The notes: generated by a model from the letters alone, not told the origin. A DNA stretch of 64,000 nt from Phycisphaerales bacterium (GCA_029268515.1 JAQWNP010000010.1:282330-346329), one strand, 5' to 3'; counted from the stretch's first letter, positions 1-9,739 are shown. Numbers and translations: made by a program.

Positions 1-5
1 TTGCT

Positions 6-1124
6 TTGCTCAATGCAATGCATTACCAGCGCCCAGAGATCGTCATGTTGGCAGGATTGGTTATGCTGCTAGGTGGTGGTTTGGCAGCTTGTATTGCTCT
101 ATGCGGTGGTTTGTTTATGCGTCCAATACTAAGACTTCGGCAGCTCAATCGGAATTCAAGCATTGGTTGCTGGTTGACTATTGGATTCTTCTTGCTGATC
201 AGTATTGGGTGTCGTGGGCAATCATCAGAAGAAGATGTTGTTGGCCACTTGGATGTTGAGCGTATGTTTGGATCACCTGGCCTTTCTCTCGGCCAGTTTT
301 CTTATCCTCGGGCCATGGCAATTGATATTCATGGCGATTGCATGTACGTCATCGATAAGACTGCCCGTATTCAGCGAATTGGCCTTGATGGTACGCCGCA
401 CCGCCAATGGGCTACGCCTGAGAGTGCGCTGGGTAAGCCCACCGGCGTCTCAGTTGGCCCAGATGGACTGATCTACGTTGCAGACACGCACTATTACCAG
501 ATTCTGGTTTATGACGCTGATGGCAATGAGCAACTGAGATTTGGTGAATATGGGACTGGGCCGGGGCAGTTTATTTATCCAACTGATGTTGTGGTTGCGC
601 CAGATGGACGGTTGTATGTAGCAGAGTACGGCGGTAATGATCGAATTCAGATTTTTAGCCCCGAGGGCGTCTACATAGATCAGTTTGGTAGTTTCGGAAG
701 TGAGGCAGGTCAGTTGAATCGGCCGCAGTCCATGGCATTAGCCAATTCTGGGCAGGCAATAATCGTCGCTGATTCCTGTAATCACCGGATTAGTATCTAT
801 GATCTCGATGGAAAACTCATTCGTATGTTTGGTGAGCCTGGCGTAGCTTCGGGGCAATTACTCTACCCATATGATCTGGTGCAGCTACCAGATGGAACGT
901 TGCTTGTTTGTGAGTGGGGGAACCACCGGGTTCAGGCATTTACGGTGGATGGCACGCCAAGTGGCATCTTTGGAAACCTGGGATATGCCCCAGGTCAGTT
1001 ACGGACACCATGGTCAATCGATATTGATGCAAGTGGTGAGAATATCTTTGTACTTGATTCAGGGAATGAGCGGGTTCAGGTCATTCCAACCAACCATCTG
1101 GCATTTGATTTAGGTGACTCATGA
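6..1124 (+). CDS. NHL-repeat beta-propeller protein, membrane-anchored
   Basis: Six NHL-like repeats (about residues 97-365), each ending in patterns such as YVADTHYYQILVYD or GNHRVQAF, predict a six-bladed propeller used for protein or ligand binding. The N-terminus holds two hydrophobic stretches (about 12-37 and 54-69); the second ends in LLISIGC, a good lipobox with Cys69. The frame is open to the window edge, so the TTG at 6 is not secure: the true start may lie upstream, or at ATG 117 (residue 38), which would give a clean 336-residue lipoprotein. It shares ATGA with the next gene and leads a VWA/MoxR operon, so it probably acts at the envelope with those proteins. The exact function is unknown. 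Confidence 0.8.
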   Translation: MLNAMHYQRPEIVMLAGLVMLLGGGLAACIALCGGLFMRPILRLRQLNRNSSIGCWLTIGFFLLISIGCRGQSSEEDVVGHLDVERMFGSPGLSLGQFSYPRAMAIDIHGDCMYVIDKTARIQRIGLDGTPHRQWATPESALGKPTGVSVGPDGLIYVADTHYYQILVYDADGNEQLRFGEYGTGPGQFIYPTDVVVAPDGRLYVAEYGGNDRIQIFSPEGVYIDQFGSFGSEAGQLNRPQSMALANSGQAIIVADSCNHRISIYDLDGKLIRMFGEPGVASGQLLYPYDLVQLPDGTLLVCEWGNHRVQAFTVDGTPSGIFGNLGYAPGQLRTPWSIDIDASGENIFVLDSGNERVQVIPTNHLAFDLGDS

Positions 1125-4084
1125 GTCATTTGGGCCCCATTTATTTTGATCAGCCAGGCTGGCTACTGCTGTTGCTACTTGTGGTACCGGTACTGCTGAT
1201 GGCTTTGACAAGTCGTGGAGTTCTGTCCCGTAGCAAGCTCTGGTTGAGCACCGCACTGCGAATATTGGTGGTGATTTTGATTACGGTTGCTCTGGCTCAA
1301 CCATCGTGGCGGCAGCCAGGTCAGGGTGTGACGGCGACGTTAATCATTGATCGCAGTCAGTCGATTCCCATGGCGTTGAAGAAACAAGTATTAGAATCAC
1401 TTGAGAACGCAACGCAGGCAGGAACAGAAGATCGCTTGCCAGAAGATCGGCTTGCCGTTGTGACTGTTGCACGCGAAGCCATTATTGCTGCTTTGCCGCA
1501 TCGAAATTCAATGGTGACGGTTGGCCGCGATGTGAGTGATCTCACCGCAACAAATCTCGCTGAAGCGGTTCGAGTCGCGCATGCGCTCATGCCCGACGAC
1601 ACAGCCAACCGGATTGTGATTGCCTCTGATGGTAATGAGACAATTGACTCTGTTGCTGCTGCTGCCCGTCAGGCTTCGGCTTCTCAGGTACCAATTGATG
1701 TCTTAATTTTGCCATATGAATACGGTAATGAAGTCGTGTTCGAGTCTCTTGTTGCGGAGCCAATTGCAAGGCAAGGCCAGAACGTGACATTGCGGATGGT
1801 GCTTCATAGCACCAGTGATGCCAATGGTATGCTCTCTCTGAAAGTGAATGGTCAGCCTGTTGCTCTCTCCGAAAGTGCGGATAAACAACTCCCTGTCTCA
1901 CTCAAGGCAGGCACGAACGTGTATCGGGCGACTATTCCAATGATGCGGGCAATGCCGCATCGCTTTGAGGCACGTTTCACGCCGAGCGATCCATCCTTCG
2001 ATGCAGTCATACAAAACAATAGCCAGCTGGCAGTCACGTTTGTAAAGGGGCGTGGGCAGATCCTTATTATTGATGATGGTCAGGTAGAGACCGAGCATCT
2101 CAGCGCCGTGTTAAGGGAAGCAGGTCTGGAAGTAACCTCACGAACGCCAGGTGGCATGGGGGACTTGCTTGACCTGATTGGCTTTGATGCTGTTGTGCTT
2201 GCAGGGATGCCGCGCTGGGCCTTTAGCGAAGAACAAGATCGAGCGCTTTATCGCTATGTCCACGATATTGGCGGGGGGCTCATTGCCCTGGGTGGTCCCC
2301 AAGCATTCGGCGCTGGAGGCTGGATTGGATCGCATTTGTCCAGGGCGCTGCCAGTGCGGCTTGATCCCCCAGCTGAGCGCCAGATTATGCGTGGTGCATT
2401 GGCGCTCATTATGCACTCATGCGAAATGCCTCAGGGTAACTATTGGGGTCAACGTGTCGCTGAAGCGGCTATTTCAGCGCTTTCGCGGCTTGATATGGTT
2501 GGCATTATTGAACAAGGTTTTAGAGCTGGTGGTGCCAATAGTATCCAAGGTGCTGTCTGGGCATTACCGATGCAGGAGGTGGGTGATAAGCAGGCCGCAA
2601 TTGCAGCAACCCGTAAGCTGCAGTTAGGGGATATGCAAAATTTTGCACCAGCAATGCAGCTCGCCCTTCGAGGTTTGATATCTGTTAATGCTGGGCAAAA
2701 ACATGCGATCATTATTTCTGATGGCGATCCGCAGCCACCACCAGCATCACTTCTTGCAAAGTATCGACAAGCCAACGTCAGTGTTTCAACAGTGCTAGTC
2801 GGCGCGCATGGAAACCGGCAGCGTGATCGCAACACAATGCAGTCAGTGGCCAATGGAACTGGTGGTAGTTTTTATCCCGTAACAAATCTTCAAGCCTTGC
2901 CTTCTATTTTTATTAAGGAAGCACAACTTGTTTCTCGTTCTCTGATTCAAGAAGGCAGGATTTTTCAGCCTCAGGCCATCAATCTGCCTGGCCCCACAGA
3001 GGGCTTTAGCAGCGTGCCTTCAGTGGGGGGTTATGTTCTGACTGCAGAGCGGGTTGGGCTTACCCAGACGCCACTGTTCATAAAAGCCGAAGCAGATGAT
3101 CCATTGTTGGCATTTTGGAATTTCGGACTGGGCCGGTCACTGGTCTTTACCAGCGACTTATCTGGTCGCTGGGGATCCGCTTGGGCATCATGGCCGGAGT
3201 TCAATATCTTTTGGGAGCAGTGTGCACGCTGGGTGATGCGACCTACTGCGGAATCCAACACACTGATTCGAACTCGAATTGAGGGCGAAGAGGCAATTGT
3301 TGACTTGCAAGCGCTTGATGACCAGGGGCGTGCAATCAATCATCTTCAACAGCAAGCAATGGTCATTCCACCAGGCAGCGGCGAGCCGATTGCACTCACT
3401 ATGGATCAGGTTGGACCCGGCCGGTATCAAGGGCAATTTAAGGTCAGTCAAGCTGGCCACTATCTTGTGAATATTGTTCACGCGAATGGCACTATTCCGG
3501 CAGCAGTCTGTGTTCCTTATTCAAAAGAGTATCGCGCCATTCGTCATAACGAAAAACTACTTCGGGAATTGGCTGAGCAGACTGGTGGTCGAGTTATGAA
3601 CTTTAACAAGGATGGAACGCTGCCCGCGATTTTCGAACGCGCCGCATTAGAGATTCCATTTACGCCGACACAGATGTGGGACCTTTTAGCGATCCTCGCT
3701 GCAGCGCTGTTTCTTGTTGACGTTGCCATCCGTCGTCTCGCAATTGATTGGGAGCATTTTAGGGCTTGGTGGAGTTCTGCAATTGGGCAACGCACGGAGG
3801 GTTCTGCTGAGTCAGTTCTGGCATGGAAACGTGCTCGCTCTCAAGCATCTGGTCAATCGAATAGGAAGGGTGACAAGGCGACATCTCGCACGCGTTTTGT
3901 AAAATCTGAATCCATCTCTAAAGATGTTCAGCGGGCAGATCCGAGCGAGCGATCAAAAGCCGGGCTTGAGAAGCCAGGGTCGACCGTTCAAGATGCCAAG
4001 GATGATCAGTCAAGCCATACTGCAAGGTTGCTTAGAATTAAACGAAACATGGCACCAGATGATGAGGGGCCTGAGTCATCGTGA
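1121..4084 (+). CDS. Large membrane VWA protein with glutamine amidotransferase-like domain
   Basis: 987 residues. Two membrane segments (about 13-30 and 43-60) of the BatA type precede a von Willebrand A domain whose MIDAS reads DRSQS (77-81), so it can bind a divalent metal. Around 330-420 is a class I glutamine amidotransferase-like fold (DAVVLAG, GGGLIALGGP) with no obvious catalytic Cys. A second VWA-like domain (about 425-600) has a degenerate first MIDAS motif (MHSCEM) but keeps IISDGD near 530. An Ig-like region follows, then a membrane helix near 852-876 and a charged, low-complexity cytoplasmic tail of about 110 residues. Overlaps the NHL gene by 4 bp and the MoxR gene by 4 bp. Similar proteins are widespread in planctomycetes next to MoxR genes; the role is probably envelope assembly or stress, by inference. 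Confidence 0.85.
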   Translation: MSHLGPIYFDQPGWLLLLLLVVPVLLMALTSRGVLSRSKLWLSTALRILVVILITVALAQPSWRQPGQGVTATLIIDRSQSIPMALKKQVLESLENATQAGTEDRLPEDRLAVVTVAREAIIAALPHRNSMVTVGRDVSDLTATNLAEAVRVAHALMPDDTANRIVIASDGNETIDSVAAAARQASASQVPIDVLILPYEYGNEVVFESLVAEPIARQGQNVTLRMVLHSTSDANGMLSLKVNGQPVALSESADKQLPVSLKAGTNVYRATIPMMRAMPHRFEARFTPSDPSFDAVIQNNSQLAVTFVKGRGQILIIDDGQVETEHLSAVLREAGLEVTSRTPGGMGDLLDLIGFDAVVLAGMPRWAFSEEQDRALYRYVHDIGGGLIALGGPQAFGAGGWIGSHLSRALPVRLDPPAERQIMRGALALIMHSCEMPQGNYWGQRVAEAAISALSRLDMVGIIEQGFRAGGANSIQGAVWALPMQEVGDKQAAIAATRKLQLGDMQNFAPAMQLALRGLISVNAGQKHAIIISDGDPQPPPASLLAKYRQANVSVSTVLVGAHGNRQRDRNTMQSVANGTGGSFYPVTNLQALPSIFIKEAQLVSRSLIQEGRIFQPQAINLPGPTEGFSSVPSVGGYVLTAERVGLTQTPLFIKAEADDPLLAFWNFGLGRSLVFTSDLSGRWGSAWASWPEFNIFWEQCARWVMRPTAESNTLIRTRIEGEEAIVDLQALDDQGRAINHLQQQAMVIPPGSGEPIALTMDQVGPGRYQGQFKVSQAGHYLVNIVHANGTIPAAVCVPYSKEYRAIRHNEKLLRELAEQTGGRVMNFNKDGTLPAIFERAALEIPFTPTQMWDLLAILAAALFLVDVAIRRLAIDWEHFRAWWSSAIGQRTEGSAESVLAWKRARSQASGQSNRKGDKATSRTRFVKSESISKDVQRADPSERSKAGLEKPGSTVQDAKDDQSSHTARLLRIKRNMAPDDEGPESS

Positions 4085-5133
4085 CAAAACCCGAGCCAAC
4101 ACTCCGAGACACACGTGGTTTAGAACTCACGCTGAGCGATATAGAAGCCATCGCTTGTGCTTGCGCGGAGTTGCAGGATGTGATTAAGGAAGTGCGCTCT
4201 GAGATCGGCCGTGTGATTGTCGGTCAAGATGCAGTCGTCGAACAATTATTGTGGGCCCTTTTTGGTGATGGACATGTCTTGCTGGAGGGCGTTCCCGGTT
4301 TGGGAAAAACGCTCTTAGTGCAGACTTTAGGCCGTGTGTTAAAACTCGATTACGCTCGTATTCAATTTACGCCGGACCTGATGCCATCTGATATCACCGG
4401 TACCAATGTGGTCTATGATGACGCATCTGGTGGCCGCCGATTTGAGTTTGAACCTGGCCCGATCTTTAGCCAAATGGTTTTGGCAGATGAGATTAATCGC
4501 GCTACACCAAAGAGCCAAGCGGCGTTGTTAGAAGCAATGCAAGAGAAATCTGTGACCGTCGGTGGTACGACACGGCATCTTGAGCTGCCGTTCTTTGTCA
4601 TGGCAACACAAAATCCTATTGAGCAAGAGGGGACCTACCCTTTGCCAGAGGCTCAGCTTGATCGCTTTCTGCTCAAAATTACAGTGCCACTTACAAGTCG
4701 AAATGAACTAAATCAGATCATTGACCGCACCACCCGCAGTGGTCAGGCACAGGCAAAGCCGGTTCTTGATGCGACTTCCATTATTCGTGCTCAACGGCTT
4801 ATCGAACGAATTATTGTTGCCGACCATGTGAGTGACTATGCCGTTCGACTGGTGATGAGCACGCATCGCGGTAGCGCATGGATTTCGCCAGAAACAGAAT
4901 CCTATGTCATTGTTGGGGCCAGTCCGCGAGCCGCTCAGTCGATGGTCAAAGCGGCCAAAGTTCGATGTTTATTGGAGGGTCGTTATGCCGTGAGTTTTCG
5001 TGATATCCAAGCGGTTGCCCATCCGGTGCTACGGCATCGTATTCTCAGAAGCTTTGAAGCAGAAGCCGAAGGCATTTCAACAGATCAGATCATTGATACG
5101 CTTCTACAGCAGACACCGGTAGAAGGAGATTAA
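4081..5133 (+). CDS. MoxR-family AAA+ ATPase
   Basis: 350 residues, usual length for the family. Walker A is GVPGLGKT (70-77), Walker B is LADEINRA (about 135), and the sensor-1 region ATQNPIEQEGTYPLPEAQ is the MoxR hallmark. The C-terminal lid domain (AAA_lid) follows. MoxR ATPases are chaperones that help metal-binding VWA proteins mature; here the gene is embedded among three VWA/DUF58 proteins, matching that role. Start is GTG at 4081, overlapping the upstream TGA (GTGA), which implies translational coupling. Confidence 0.95.
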   Translation: MTKPEPTLRDTRGLELTLSDIEAIACACAELQDVIKEVRSEIGRVIVGQDAVVEQLLWALFGDGHVLLEGVPGLGKTLLVQTLGRVLKLDYARIQFTPDLMPSDITGTNVVYDDASGGRRFEFEPGPIFSQMVLADEINRATPKSQAALLEAMQEKSVTVGGTTRHLELPFFVMATQNPIEQEGTYPLPEAQLDRFLLKITVPLTSRNELNQIIDRTTRSGQAQAKPVLDATSIIRAQRLIERIIVADHVSDYAVRLVMSTHRGSAWISPETESYVIVGASPRAAQSMVKAAKVRCLLEGRYAVSFRDIQAVAHPVLRHRILRSFEAEAEGISTDQIIDTLLQQTPVEGD

Positions 5134-5137
5134 TATC

Positions 5138-6073
5138 GTGGCCACCTTTGGTACAAGTACCGAACCAAAACCGAAGCGAATTGACGAGCTGCTTGATACG
5201 GATCTCATGACGCGCTTAGGCCACCTTGATGTGCTCAGCCGGAAGATCTTTCAAGGTAAGGTTCAGGGAGAACGGCGCAGTCGTAAACGTGGCCTGAGTG
5301 TCGAGTTTGCGGACTATCGGCAGTATGTCGCAGGTGATGATCTTCGATTTATTGATTGGAATGTATTTGCTCGCCTTGATCGCTTATTTATTAAGCTGTT
5401 TATTGAAGAAGAGGACCTGTCATTGATCCTTGTTGTTGATGCAAGTGCATCGATGGATTGGGGCAACCCTAATAAGTTCATTTTTGCTCAGAAGCTCGCC
5501 ATGGCACTTGGCTATATCGGGTTGGTTAATCACAATCGGGTATCACTGATGTCATTCGGTGAAGAGGGCCTTCAAGTACTGCCTAATTTACGGGGGCGCC
5601 GACGTACCCAGGAGATGGGAAACTGGCTGCTTGAAAAAAATCCCGTTGGTAGTGCCGATTTCAATGAGACCATGCGGACCATTGCCACGGGGCGACAAGG
5701 GAAAGGTGTGATGGTCTTGCTCTCTGACTTTCTTTATAAAGAGGGCTACGAAAAGGGCCTTCGATTTTTAGCTGGTGGCCGGACGGGCTTCGACACTTTT
5801 TGTGTACAAACGCTCGCCCCAGAGGAGATTGATCCTGGTCAGCATGGTCTGACAGGTAATCTGCGTTTGACAGATATCGAGGATTCTGATGCGGCAGAGG
5901 TGACAGTCAGTCCGTCGCTTTTACGAAAGTACAAGTCAAATTTAGATCAATACTGTGGTCAGCTGCAAGAATTTTGCGTTCGTCGTGGTATTTCTCAGCT
6001 CACGGTTGATACGTCTACAGATATGAATGTGCTCTTAGTTGACTACTTGCGACGTAGGGGACTGCTCAAGTGA
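5138..6073 (+). CDS. DUF58 domain protein (VWA-like fold)
   Basis: 311 residues. The DUF58 signature is clear: RRSRKRGLSVEFADYRQY followed by GDDLRFIDWNVFARLDRLF (about 47-85). A VWA-like MIDAS DASAS lies at 101-105, so a metal site is likely. No membrane segment. DUF58 proteins almost always sit next to MoxR ATPases and are thought to be their substrate or partner. GTG start 4 nt after the MoxR stop; its last codons overlap the next gene by 4 bp (GTGA). Confidence 0.93.
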   Translation: MATFGTSTEPKPKRIDELLDTDLMTRLGHLDVLSRKIFQGKVQGERRSRKRGLSVEFADYRQYVAGDDLRFIDWNVFARLDRLFIKLFIEEEDLSLILVVDASASMDWGNPNKFIFAQKLAMALGYIGLVNHNRVSLMSFGEEGLQVLPNLRGRRRTQEMGNWLLEKNPVGSADFNETMRTIATGRQGKGVMVLLSDFLYKEGYEKGLRFLAGGRTGFDTFCVQTLAPEEIDPGQHGLTGNLRLTDIEDSDAAEVTVSPSLLRKYKSNLDQYCGQLQEFCVRRGISQLTVDTSTDMNVLLVDYLRRRGLLK

Positions 6074-8049
6074 CCTGGTTGACGCCATTTGCAGGTCTTA
6101 TCCTTGCTGCATCGGTGATTCCACCTTTGCTGTTGCTCTATTTTCTTCGCCTGCGACGGAGCAAAGTTCAAATTCCGTCGACGTTGTTATGGATGCAGTC
6201 GTTTGAAGACCTAAGAGCCAATGCGCCTTTTCAGAGATTGAGATGGAGCATCTTGTTGCTCTTGCAACTTTTGGTTCTGGCACTACTCGTATTGGCAGTC
6301 ATGCAACCTCAGATTGAAGGTAAGCAAGTAATGGGTGGTCGGCACGTGATGCTGATTGATCACTCAGGATCTATGGCTGCGCAGGACGATGAGGATGGTT
6401 TGACACGACTGGAAAAGGCGAAGGATTTAGCACGTACAAAAATTAAATCTCGATACCGATCTGGAATGTTTACAGATGATCCTGGTGAGACCATGATTAT
6501 CGCGTTTTCGGATCGAGCTGAAGTCATGACGCAGTTCACTGATTCAAGACAGAAACTACTGGACTCTATTGATGCCATTAACCAAACGCATGGCGCCTCT
6601 TCACTTGGTGAGGCATTGGAACTTGCTCGCGCCTATACAACCAATGTGAATCCGGATCTCCCAGATCAGTGGCCAGTCACAGCGCCGCCATCAATTCAAG
6701 TGATCAGTGATGGCCGAATTACAGATCTCGACACGCAAGTGGTTCGTGGAACTGATGAAGCAGTTTCATTTATCCCAGTTGGTGATCCGGGGGCACGGAA
6801 TATTGCAGTTGGCACACTTGCTGTGGAACGACCGTATGACCGGCTCAGTGATGTTGAGGTCTTTGCTGGCATTCTTAATTTTATCACTGAACCGCAGGAT
6901 ATTAATGTCCAACTGACGGTCAATGGTGTCATTCAGAGTGTTGAGTCTGTGAGCCTGCCTGCGGCAGCTGTCAGTGATGACACAGGTGTTCTCTCGCCAG
7001 GCGCACGAAATATCACTTTCTTGCCATTCAATCAACCAACTGATGCAGTCATCGAGGTCGAGATCCTGAGCAATGATTCACTGGGAGTTGACAATGCTCG
7101 TCGAGTGGTGGTTCCGCCCCCAGCACCATTAAGCGTTGCCGTGGTGTCAAAAGGGCAATCAGCGATCAAGACCATTCTTGAGGGTTGGAGTCGTTTACGT
7201 GAGTTGAAGACATTTACACCTGAGTCTTATGAGCTTGCCGCGGAACAAGGGCAACTCGATGAATTTGATGTCATTGTTATTGATGACTATGCGCCGACGA
7301 ACTTCCCGCCAGGTCGGTATCTCACAACTGGTAAGGCGCCACCGTTAGATGGATTCAATGAGTATGGTGTTGCCAAGGCTGATCTTATGCTGAGCTCGAC
7401 TGCTGAGCATCCAGTCATGCAATTTGTGAATGCCGACCGTCTCTATGTGGCTGAGTTAAACCTTATTCAGCCGGATCAAGATATTGATGTCATTATGGAA
7501 GGCAGCAAAGGACCTTTTGCAGCGGTACTTGCACGTGGTGAGCATACTGTTGTCCACGTTACATTTGCACCCCTTGATAGTAATTGGCCAGTCTTGCGAA
7601 GCATTCTGCCATTCACACTCAATGCCATAGAGTTCTTAGCTGCTTCTAATCAATCTATCACGGCGCAAGCACTACAGCCGGGGCAGGCTATTACAGCGAG
7701 ACTTCCAATGGGTGTCACTCAGGTGTTGCTGATTGCACCAGATCAAGAAGAATGGGACCTGTCGATTGGGGATGATCGTGAACTGGTATGGGGGCCAGCC
7801 CAACAAGCGGGTCGTTGGAAGCTCAAATACACTGATGACCAGGGTAGCCAGGAGCGAACAGTTGCCGTCAATATGGACACCGCCTCTGAGGGTGACCTAC
7901 GCGTGCGCAATGAAATGAAGTTTGGTACTGACCGCGTTGCTATAGAAGGGAGCGTGGAAATGTACCGAGCGTTATGGCCTTGGGCATTGCTCGTTTGTTT
8001 GGGCTTACTCATGATGGAATGGTGGGTCTTCCATCGAAGAACAATTTAG
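6070..8049 (+). CDS. BatA-like membrane protein with VWA domain
   Basis: 659 residues. N-terminal BatA region with two membrane helices (about 7-27 and 58-78) and the typical LLYFLRLRRSKVQIPSTLLW linker. The VWA domain follows with MIDAS DHSGS (97-101), then a long periplasmic region and a final membrane helix (about 635-653). GTG start overlaps the DUF58 stop. Last gene of the operon; the next gene is on the other strand. The Bat/Aerotolerance name comes from Bacteroides; the actual role in planctomycetes is not established. Confidence 0.88.
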   Translation: MTWLTPFAGLILAASVIPPLLLLYFLRLRRSKVQIPSTLLWMQSFEDLRANAPFQRLRWSILLLLQLLVLALLVLAVMQPQIEGKQVMGGRHVMLIDHSGSMAAQDDEDGLTRLEKAKDLARTKIKSRYRSGMFTDDPGETMIIAFSDRAEVMTQFTDSRQKLLDSIDAINQTHGASSLGEALELARAYTTNVNPDLPDQWPVTAPPSIQVISDGRITDLDTQVVRGTDEAVSFIPVGDPGARNIAVGTLAVERPYDRLSDVEVFAGILNFITEPQDINVQLTVNGVIQSVESVSLPAAAVSDDTGVLSPGARNITFLPFNQPTDAVIEVEILSNDSLGVDNARRVVVPPPAPLSVAVVSKGQSAIKTILEGWSRLRELKTFTPESYELAAEQGQLDEFDVIVIDDYAPTNFPPGRYLTTGKAPPLDGFNEYGVAKADLMLSSTAEHPVMQFVNADRLYVAELNLIQPDQDIDVIMEGSKGPFAAVLARGEHTVVHVTFAPLDSNWPVLRSILPFTLNAIEFLAASNQSITAQALQPGQAITARLPMGVTQVLLIAPDQEEWDLSIGDDRELVWGPAQQAGRWKLKYTDDQGSQERTVAVNMDTASEGDLRVRNEMKFGTDRVAIEGSVEMYRALWPWALLVCLGLLMMEWWVFHRRTI

Positions 8050-8077
8050 CTCATTGATTAAGCACGGTTTTAATGGC

Positions 8078-8716
8078 TCATTCGCTTGCAGCTTTTCGCC
8101 GAACTTCATCGGGGTCGATGCCGAGATACTCACACATATGGCGGTCGAATACCTCTTGGTCTTCCTCACGCGAAAAGTCGAGGCGTAGTTCATTAATGAC
8201 CTTGGTGCCCTGACCAATCCATTCATCCCAAGTTTCCTTAGCAATGTTCTCATAGATCCAAAGTCCAATTGGTCCACGGAATGGTGGTGCATCAAGTTGG
8301 TGGCCTGGTCGCCCAGTTCTTTGACATACAAAGCTACCACTGGCATTGAGGGCGTCAGATCGTTCCTGTGACTCTTTCGATATTGTTGGTGCTGAGCGTC
8401 CCATTGACTCAAGCAGTTTTTCAATACCGGTCATGACCTTACGTTCGCCCTTGCTGGCAGCAATCTGAAAGCCGCTGATCAGTACTTCACAGGCCTGATC
8501 TGTCCAGCCCGCATTGATCATCGCTTGGCCGGACAGCTCATAGGCACGGCTCATTTCGGGGTTAATCTCAATGGCTTTGGTGAGTGACTTAGATGCCTCT
8601 GCGGCCCGCCCCTCATCAAGATAGGCGCTGCCGAGGCTAAAATGTGCCATCTCATTGTCCGGATCTGCTGCGGCCATTTTTTCAAATTGAGCAATCCGGT
8701 CTGTTGTGTCGGTCAT
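8078..8716 (-). CDS. TPR protein fused to a YggX-like Fe(2+)-trafficking domain
   Basis: 212 residues. Residues 1-75 hold two tetratricopeptide repeats (SLGSAYLDEGRAAEASKSLT and the next). Residues 129-203 look like the small YggX protein: FVCQRTGRP with Cys131 at the position of the reactive YggX Cys, GLWIYENIAKETWDEWI, TKVINELRLDF, then CEYLGIDPDE. YggX protects Fe-S clusters against oxidation and is normally a free protein of about 90 residues, so this is a fusion. ATG start has AGGA 6-7 nt upstream; a 9-bp tandem repeat lies just before it. Convergent with the BatA-like gene. Confidence 0.82.
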   Translation of the reverse strand: MTDTTDRIAQFEKMAAADPDNEMAHFSLGSAYLDEGRAAEASKSLTKAIEINPEMSRAYELSGQAMINAGWTDQACEVLISGFQIAASKGERKVMTGIEKLLESMGRSAPTISKESQERSDALNASGSFVCQRTGRPGHQLDAPPFRGPIGLWIYENIAKETWDEWIGQGTKVINELRLDFSREEDQEVFDRHMCEYLGIDPDEVRRKAASE

Positions 8717-8725
8717 TTGGAGTCC

Positions 8726-8749
8726 TTGTCTAGGTTGTCTAGGTTGTCT
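8726..8749. repeat. 9-bp tandem repeat in the 5' leader of the TPR-YggX gene
   Basis: On the plus strand TTGTCTAGG occurs twice in tandem (8726-8743) followed by a partial third copy (TTGTCTGG). It lies 10-33 nt upstream of the minus-strand start codon, right at the ribosome-binding region. Unit-number change would alter the leader length; any regulatory effect is speculation. Confidence 0.6.
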
Positions 8750-8806
8750 GGCGGGATGGGCACTTGAGGGGGGGACATCATACGCGTTAGAGCGGAGTTG
8801 GATACT

Positions 8807-9739
8807 ATGGAGATCATGGCTGGCCTTGAAACGTCACTTGCAGGTGTCTCGCTGGTGACACCATTGGTGGCGGCAGCGGGCACCACCGGAACATTGGCAG
8901 AACTGCCAGCGGTGGCTGGCGTGGCCGGCCTGGGTGCACTCACCACTAAATCGATCACACCTGAACCACGGGCTGGTAATCGCCCCATACGGCTGGTTGA
9001 GGTTTCGGGCGGCATGCTTAATTCGGTGGGGCTGGCCAACCCTGGCTTAGAGCGTTTTGAAATCGACGCATTGCCCGCCGCTCAATCGCTCAGTATCCGT
9101 GTCTTTGGGTCTGTGGCCGGTCACAGTATTGATGACTACATCGCGGTTGCTCATGCCATGGATGGAGCTGATGGTCTCGATTTGATTGAACTGAACCTGT
9201 CCTGCCCAAATTCAGCCACAGGTCTGGATTTCGGAGGCCGGCCAGCTGAGCTGAAAACGCTGATGAAAGAAGTACGCCCCTTTGTTAAGAGCAAGCCACT
9301 TTCAGTGAAACTTTCTGGTGCCGGACCTGACGTTGTTGGGTTGGCCGTTGCTGCCATTGAGTCTGGTGCCGATGTATTGACACTCATGAATACGATTCCC
9401 GGTATGTCAATTGATGTCAAGACGCGCCGTTCAAAAATCGGCGCTGGTCGTGGCGGGGTCAGTGGACCATTAGTGCATCCCGTTGCAGTACGCTGTGTCA
9501 GTGATGTTTATCGTGAGGTGGCCCGTGAAGCAGGTGTGCCGATCATCGGTGTTGGCGGCGTCTTGGACTGGACGGATGCAGCGGAGTTTATCCTTGCAGG
9601 CGCTACAGCTGTTGGTATTGGTACTGGAATGATGATCAATCCTCGCTTACCCAAACGTATTTCCAAGAGACTATCGCGTTGGGTTGAGCGTCAAGGTTGT
9701 CAACGCGTTGATGAGCTTATCGGTGCCTTCGAGCCTTGA
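8807..9739 (+). CDS. pyrD: Dihydroorotate dehydrogenase, class 1 (1B-like)
   Basis: Oxidises dihydroorotate to orotate with FMN in pyrimidine synthesis. About 310 residues, cytosolic, no membrane helix. Visible motifs: NSVGLANPG, the active-site loop ELNLSCPN with the catalytic Cys (near 133) that marks class 1 enzymes, SVKLSGAG, TLMNT, and the FMN phosphate loops IIGVGGV and AVGIGTGMM. I prefer ATG 8807 because GGAG lies 9 nt upstream; a TTG nine bases earlier is also open. Class 1B needs a PyrK electron-transfer subunit, which is not in this window. The 3' end overlaps murD by 40 bp, convergent. Confidence 0.9.
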   Translation: MEIMAGLETSLAGVSLVTPLVAAAGTTGTLAELPAVAGVAGLGALTTKSITPEPRAGNRPIRLVEVSGGMLNSVGLANPGLERFEIDALPAAQSLSIRVFGSVAGHSIDDYIAVAHAMDGADGLDLIELNLSCPNSATGLDFGGRPAELKTLMKEVRPFVKSKPLSVKLSGAGPDVVGLAVAAIESGADVLTLMNTIPGMSIDVKTRRSKIGAGRGGVSGPLVHPVAVRCVSDVYREVAREAGVPIIGVGGVLDWTDAAEFILAGATAVGIGTGMMINPRLPKRISKRLSRWVERQGCQRVDELIGAFEP

